DNA of 17,291 bases from positions 1 to 17,291 of the forward strand of contig JAICQI010000027.1 in the NCBI GenBank assembly GCA_025937955.1, given 5' to 3'. The notes under the pieces are model-generated. The model ran no database searches and was not told the DNA's origin. It saw nothing but the letters and a program-made list of their open reading frames with translations. Shown one piece after another: positions 14,479 to 17,291 of this stretch. Origin of the DNA: Pyrinomonadaceae bacterium (GTDB lineage Bacteria > Acidobacteriota > Blastocatellia > Pyrinomonadales > Pyrinomonadaceae). The position numbers and the translations under genes are program-made. Numbering within the stretch: position 1 is the first letter of the stretch; the number at the start of each line of letters is the position of its first letter.

Positions 14479-15567
14479 ATGGCAACAAATGTAGAGAGAG
14501 GAACTATGAATCGCGACGTGTCGTCACGCGACGATAACGCCACCTATTTAACGGAGCGCGCCGGACCCGGCTTGCCTTCAGAGAGTGCAAAGAACTTAGC
14601 GAAAGGTCTGGGCTGGTTTAGCATCGGACTCGGACTCGCGGAACTACTTGCGCCTCGCGCCATCGCCAGCATCACCGGTGTTTCAAAGGAGCGCACGGGT
14701 TTAATACGACTGTACGGTCTGCGTGAGATCGCATCGGGCATCACGATATTTTCACAAGAGAAACCAACTCAGGGTGTGTGGTCACGCGTCGTCGGCGATG
14801 CGATGGATCTAACCAGCCTGGGTATGGCCGCGGCGAATCCAAACGCAAAGAGAGGAAGAATCGCTTTCGCGACTGCTAACGTGCTCGCGGTTACTGCATT
14901 GGACGTAATGTGTGCGATGCAGTTGAGCGGCAACGGCACACGGGGCATTCACGCGAAAGGCTCCCGCGTCGTGAATCGCGCGCCTGAAGACGTTTACGCG
15001 TTCTGGCGCAACTTCCAGAACTTTCCGCGTTTTATGCGTCACGTTGAATCGGTGCAAGACCTTGGCGACGGGCGTAGCCATTGGAAAGTCAAAGGTCCGG
15101 CAGGCATGGAAGTCGAATGGGACGCGACGATCATCGCCGACGTTCCCAACGAAGTGATCACCTGGCGCTCACTGGAAGGCTCTGACGTCGATAACGCGGG
15201 CGCCGTGCGCTTCGAGCGCGCTCCGGGAAACAGAGGCACGATCGTCAAAGTCAATCTCGAATACAACCCTACCGCCGGTGTCCTTGGCTCGCTGGTGGCA
15301 AAACTGTTTGGCGAAGAACCGGAACAACAGTTGGACGACGATCTCCGTCGTTTCAAACAAGTGATGGAAATCGGCGAAGTTGTTGTTTCCGAAGGGTCAC
15401 TATTTGGGACAGGTTACATGACACAGCGACCCGCCCAACCTCCATCTGCGAGTGAGCTCGAAGAAGCGGAGATGCTGCCGAGTCAAACCGCAACCAATTA
15501 CGGTGGCTCAGCAGAGGGATCGCCAAAGGGATTACAGGGACGAGCAGCGGGGAGGGGAAGAGAATGA
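14479..15567 (+). CDS. SRPBCC (cyclase/dehydrase-like) protein with N-terminal membrane region
   Basis: The product is 362 aa. An N-terminal tail (1-35) leads to a hydrophobic, helical region at about 36-150 (LAKGLGWFSIGLGLAELLAP, then IRLYGLREIASGITIF, and IAFATANVLAVTALDVMCAM). The SRPBCC / polyketide-cyclase-type domain follows at about 162-300: VVNRAPEDVYAFWRNFQNFP, FMRHVESVQDLGDGRSHWKV, WDATIIADVPNEVITWRSLEG and FERAPGNRGTIVKVNLEYNP. The C-terminus is a low-complexity Gly/Ser tail. The fold binds hydrophobic ligands in a cavity; no ligand is known here. The start was chosen from the AAGGGGG site. Its stop overlaps the alcohol dehydrogenase start (ATGA), and the ADH Shine-Dalgarno sits in its last codons, so the two proteins are translationally coupled and may act together. 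Confidence 0.85.
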   Translation: MATNVERGTMNRDVSSRDDNATYLTERAGPGLPSESAKNLAKGLGWFSIGLGLAELLAPRAIASITGVSKERTGLIRLYGLREIASGITIFSQEKPTQGVWSRVVGDAMDLTSLGMAAANPNAKRGRIAFATANVLAVTALDVMCAMQLSGNGTRGIHAKGSRVVNRAPEDVYAFWRNFQNFPRFMRHVESVQDLGDGRSHWKVKGPAGMEVEWDATIIADVPNEVITWRSLEGSDVDNAGAVRFERAPGNRGTIVKVNLEYNPTAGVLGSLVAKLFGEEPEQQLDDDLRRFKQVMEIGEVVVSEGSLFGTGYMTQRPAQPPSASELEEAEMLPSQTATNYGGSAEGSPKGLQGRAAGRGRE

Positions 15568-16790
15568 GAGCAAACTGTTGGTATGGCAAAACTGTAATGA
15601 GCGTTGAAGAAGTTCCTGATCCACAGATCCTGAACCAGCGCGACGCAATCGTAAAAATCACCTCGACCGCAATCTGCGGCTCCGACTTGCACATGTACAA
15701 CGGATTCATTCCCACCATGCAGCGCGGCGACATACTCGGTCACGAATTCATGGGTGAGGTCGTCGAAGTCGGTCGAGAGGTTCACAACCTGAAAGTCGGC
15801 GATCGCGTGGTGGTGCCTTTTACGATTTCTTGTGGCAACTGTTTCTTCTGCACGCAGAAGATGTTTTCGTTGTGTGAAAACTCCAACCCGAATGCGTGGA
15901 TGGCGGAGAAGATGTTTGGTCATTCGCCGTCGGGAATGTTCGGCTACTCGCACTTAACCGGCGGTTATGCGGGCGGGCAGGCAGAGTACGCGCGGGTGCC
16001 TTTTGCGGATGTGGGGCCGATTAAGGTTCCGAGTAACTTGAGCGACGAGCAGGTGCTCTTCCTTTCAGACATCTTCCCGACTGGTTGGATGGGCGCGGAG
16101 ATGTGCGACATCAAGCCTGGCGACACGATCGCTATCTGGGGTTGCGGGCCGGTGGGACAGTTCTCGATTCGCAGTGCGTTCCTGCTCGGCGCGGAACGAG
16201 TCATAGCGATCGATCAGGTGCCGGAACGGCTGCAAATGGCGGAACAAGGCGGCGCCGAAACCATCAACTACGAAGAACAAAATGTTTACGAGGCGTTGAT
16301 GGACAAGACCGGCGGCCGCGGACCTGACGCCTGCATTGACGACGTCGGCATGGAGGCGCATGCTCCGACGCTTATCTTCGCTTACGACCGCTTGAAGCAG
16401 GCGATGATGCTCGAAACCGATCGACCGCACGCGTTGCGCGAGGCGATCATGTGCTGCCGCAATGGCGGAACGATTTCTATCATTGGTGGCTATGGTGGGT
16501 TCATCGACAAGTTTCCGATAGGCTCGGTGATGAATCGTTCACTCACGATCAAGGCTGGCCAGACGCACATGCAGAGATATATGCGTCCGTTGCTCGAGAG
16601 GATCGAGAATGGCGACATCGATCCGAGTTTTGTGATAACGCACCGGCTGAGTCTTGACGATGCACCGTACGGTTACGACATCTTCAAGAACAAGAAAGAC
16701 AACTGCATCAAGGTTGTGTTGAAGCCGGATTGGACTGGAAACGGTAACGGCGCCACCGCGAAAGACGACTCATATACAGTCGCGCACTAA
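15564..16790 (+). CDS. Zinc-dependent alcohol dehydrogenase, MDR family
   Basis: The product is 408 aa. The catalytic zinc site is intact: C38 in STAICGSDLHMY, and H60 with E61 in GHEFMGEV. The structural zinc uses C90, C93, C96 and C104 (CGNCFFCTQKMFSLC). The Rossmann motif GCGPVG is at 193-198, and D217 in VIAIDQVP after the second strand suggests NAD(H) preference. The length and the inserted segment at 105-135 resemble the glutathione-independent formaldehyde dehydrogenase-like branch (FdhA-type), but substrate cannot be assigned. The ATG overlaps the SRPBCC stop by 4 nt and has a strong GGGGAGGGG site (15549-15557). A hairpin (R4) follows the gene. Confidence 0.92.
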   Translation: MRANCWYGKTVMSVEEVPDPQILNQRDAIVKITSTAICGSDLHMYNGFIPTMQRGDILGHEFMGEVVEVGREVHNLKVGDRVVVPFTISCGNCFFCTQKMFSLCENSNPNAWMAEKMFGHSPSGMFGYSHLTGGYAGGQAEYARVPFADVGPIKVPSNLSDEQVLFLSDIFPTGWMGAEMCDIKPGDTIAIWGCGPVGQFSIRSAFLLGAERVIAIDQVPERLQMAEQGGAETINYEEQNVYEALMDKTGGRGPDACIDDVGMEAHAPTLIFAYDRLKQAMMLETDRPHALREAIMCCRNGGTISIIGGYGGFIDKFPIGSVMNRSLTIKAGQTHMQRYMRPLLERIENGDIDPSFVITHRLSLDDAPYGYDIFKNKKDNCIKVVLKPDWTGNGNGATAKDDSYTVAH

Positions 16791-16798
16791 AGAAAATT

Positions 16799-16857
16799 GC
16801 CGCAGATAAACGCGGATAACGCAGATCTGATCTGCGTTAATCCGCGTTCATCTGTGG
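16799..16857. terminator. Hairpin repeat copy R4, probable bidirectional terminator
   Basis: This is a nearly symmetrical element of about 59 nt (GCCGCAGATAAACGCGGAT on the left, ATCCGCGTTCATCTGTGG on the right, with AACGCAGATC and GATCTGCGTT in the middle). It lies between the convergent ADH and 102-aa membrane-protein genes. The plus-strand flank is TTTGTTTTT (16858-16866) and the minus-strand flank reads AATTTTCTTT, so a U-rich tail follows the stem in both directions. It belongs to the same repeat family as R1-R3. Confidence 0.75.
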
Positions 16858-16864
16858 TTTGTTT

Positions 16865-17173
16865 TTAATGGCTTCGATCGGAACCCTGCGTTTTCACGAT
16901 CTTGTTGTAAACGCCGAACAGCAGCAACGGCGCCACCCAATCACCAATGAAAAGGCTGGCGTGCTTCTTGCCCAGCAATCCGGCAACCGCTGATGCCCCC
17001 ATCGCTCCTAATGCAGCCCACAAAAAAGTGTCCGATGGTAGCTTTGCTGTCTGTTGTTCTATCGTACGTGCAACCATGCCCTCGCTGTGTTGTTGGCCCT
17101 GGGTCATTTGGCTGTCGCCCTCATCTCGCGTCCGGTCCGTACCGTAATTAGTTTGTCCCATTGTTGTACTCAT
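16865..17173 (-). CDS. Small Gln/Gly-rich membrane protein (102 aa)
   Basis: The product is 102 aa from the ATG at 17173, which has GGGAGA 5 nt upstream (17179-17184). The first 50 residues are polar, rich in Gln, Thr, Gly and Asp (TDRTRDEGDSQMTQGQQ). Two hydrophobic segments follow (TFLWAALGAMGASAVAGLLG at about 49-68 and LFIGDWVAPLLLFGVYNKIV at about 74-93), ending in a short basic tail. I do not recognise a family. Its composition resembles the envelope operon proteins a few kb away, which hints at a shared process; this is inference. It is convergent with the alcohol dehydrogenase. The 118 bases from its start to the window end show no clear promoter. Confidence 0.72.
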   Translation of the reverse strand: MSTTMGQTNYGTDRTRDEGDSQMTQGQQHSEGMVARTIEQQTAKLPSDTFLWAALGAMGASAVAGLLGKKHASLFIGDWVAPLLLFGVYNKIVKTQGSDRSH

Positions 17174-17178
17174 CTTTT

Positions 17179-17184
17179 TCTCCC
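17179..17184 (-). promoter_or_regulatory. Shine-Dalgarno GGGAGA deciding the start of the 102-aa protein
   Basis: On the minus strand GGGAGA ends 5 nt before the ATG at 17173. The upstream in-frame ATG codons at 17203 and 17188 have no such site and add only a short polar stretch. Confidence 0.55.
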
Positions 17185-17291
17185 TCATACCTTGATTCTT
17201 CAAACTTCTGCGTCACGTTGTTTATGGGTGTAGCCGCGAAAGTAGGTGATGTATAGAGGAGCGTCCGTACGCTGCGCGACACAGAGATCAA

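Noticed and set aside
3620..16857. CRISPR array suggested by recurring CGCAGAT words
   Set aside because: The copies are kilobases apart, vary in sequence and fold as hairpins; there are no regular spacers and no cas genes.

Overview
The window looks like a chromosomal segment of a GC-moderate, Gram-negative-type bacterium, most plausibly an Acidobacteriota (Blastocatellia-like) or a related soil lineage. This is inferred from the mix of secreted tricorn-type and M61 peptidases, PD40 beta-propeller proteins, a DUF2911 protein, lipoproteins with lipoboxes, and a dispersed 'CGCAGAT...ATCTGCG' hairpin repeat. No rRNA, tRNA, CRISPR array, transposase or phage gene was seen. The taxonomic call is tentative.

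Left part (1-5438). A minus-strand, secreted tricorn-like S41 peptidase runs off the left edge. It is divergent from a secreted DUF2911 protein, and the short gap between them holds a palindromic element and a TATAAT box. A CYTH-domain protein (triphosphate tunnel metalloenzyme fold) and a DUF3298 lipoprotein follow on the plus strand. Middle part (5439-12041). A minus-strand doxX-MFS efflux pair is divergent from a plus-strand run: a secreted M61 peptidase with a PDZ domain, a crotonase-fold hydratase, a secreted M48-like zinc peptidase and a PD40 lipoprotein. The last three are closely spaced and probably co-transcribed.

Right part (12042-17291). This looks like an envelope-stress type cluster. 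A minus-strand operon encodes a single-TM Ala/Gln-rich protein, a DUF1469 (phage-holin-like) membrane protein, a DUF3618 protein and a 55-aa lipoprotein that is easy to miss; it ends at a hairpin with a U-rich tail. Divergently, an SRPBCC-domain protein and a zinc alcohol dehydrogenase overlap by ATGA. A further small Gln/Gly-rich membrane protein lies convergent to them. Most genes here have strong Shine-Dalgarno sites, unlike most genes in the left and middle parts. That fits co-regulation and strong expression under some condition, which is inference.

Four copies of a hairpin repeat sit at gene junctions. One copy encodes the last ten residues of the MFS transporter, and another looks like a bidirectional terminator. 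The most interesting material is the composition of the right-hand cluster with its hidden small lipoprotein, and the way repeats have been built into gene ends and control regions. I found nothing that I can call a clearly new defence or catalytic system.
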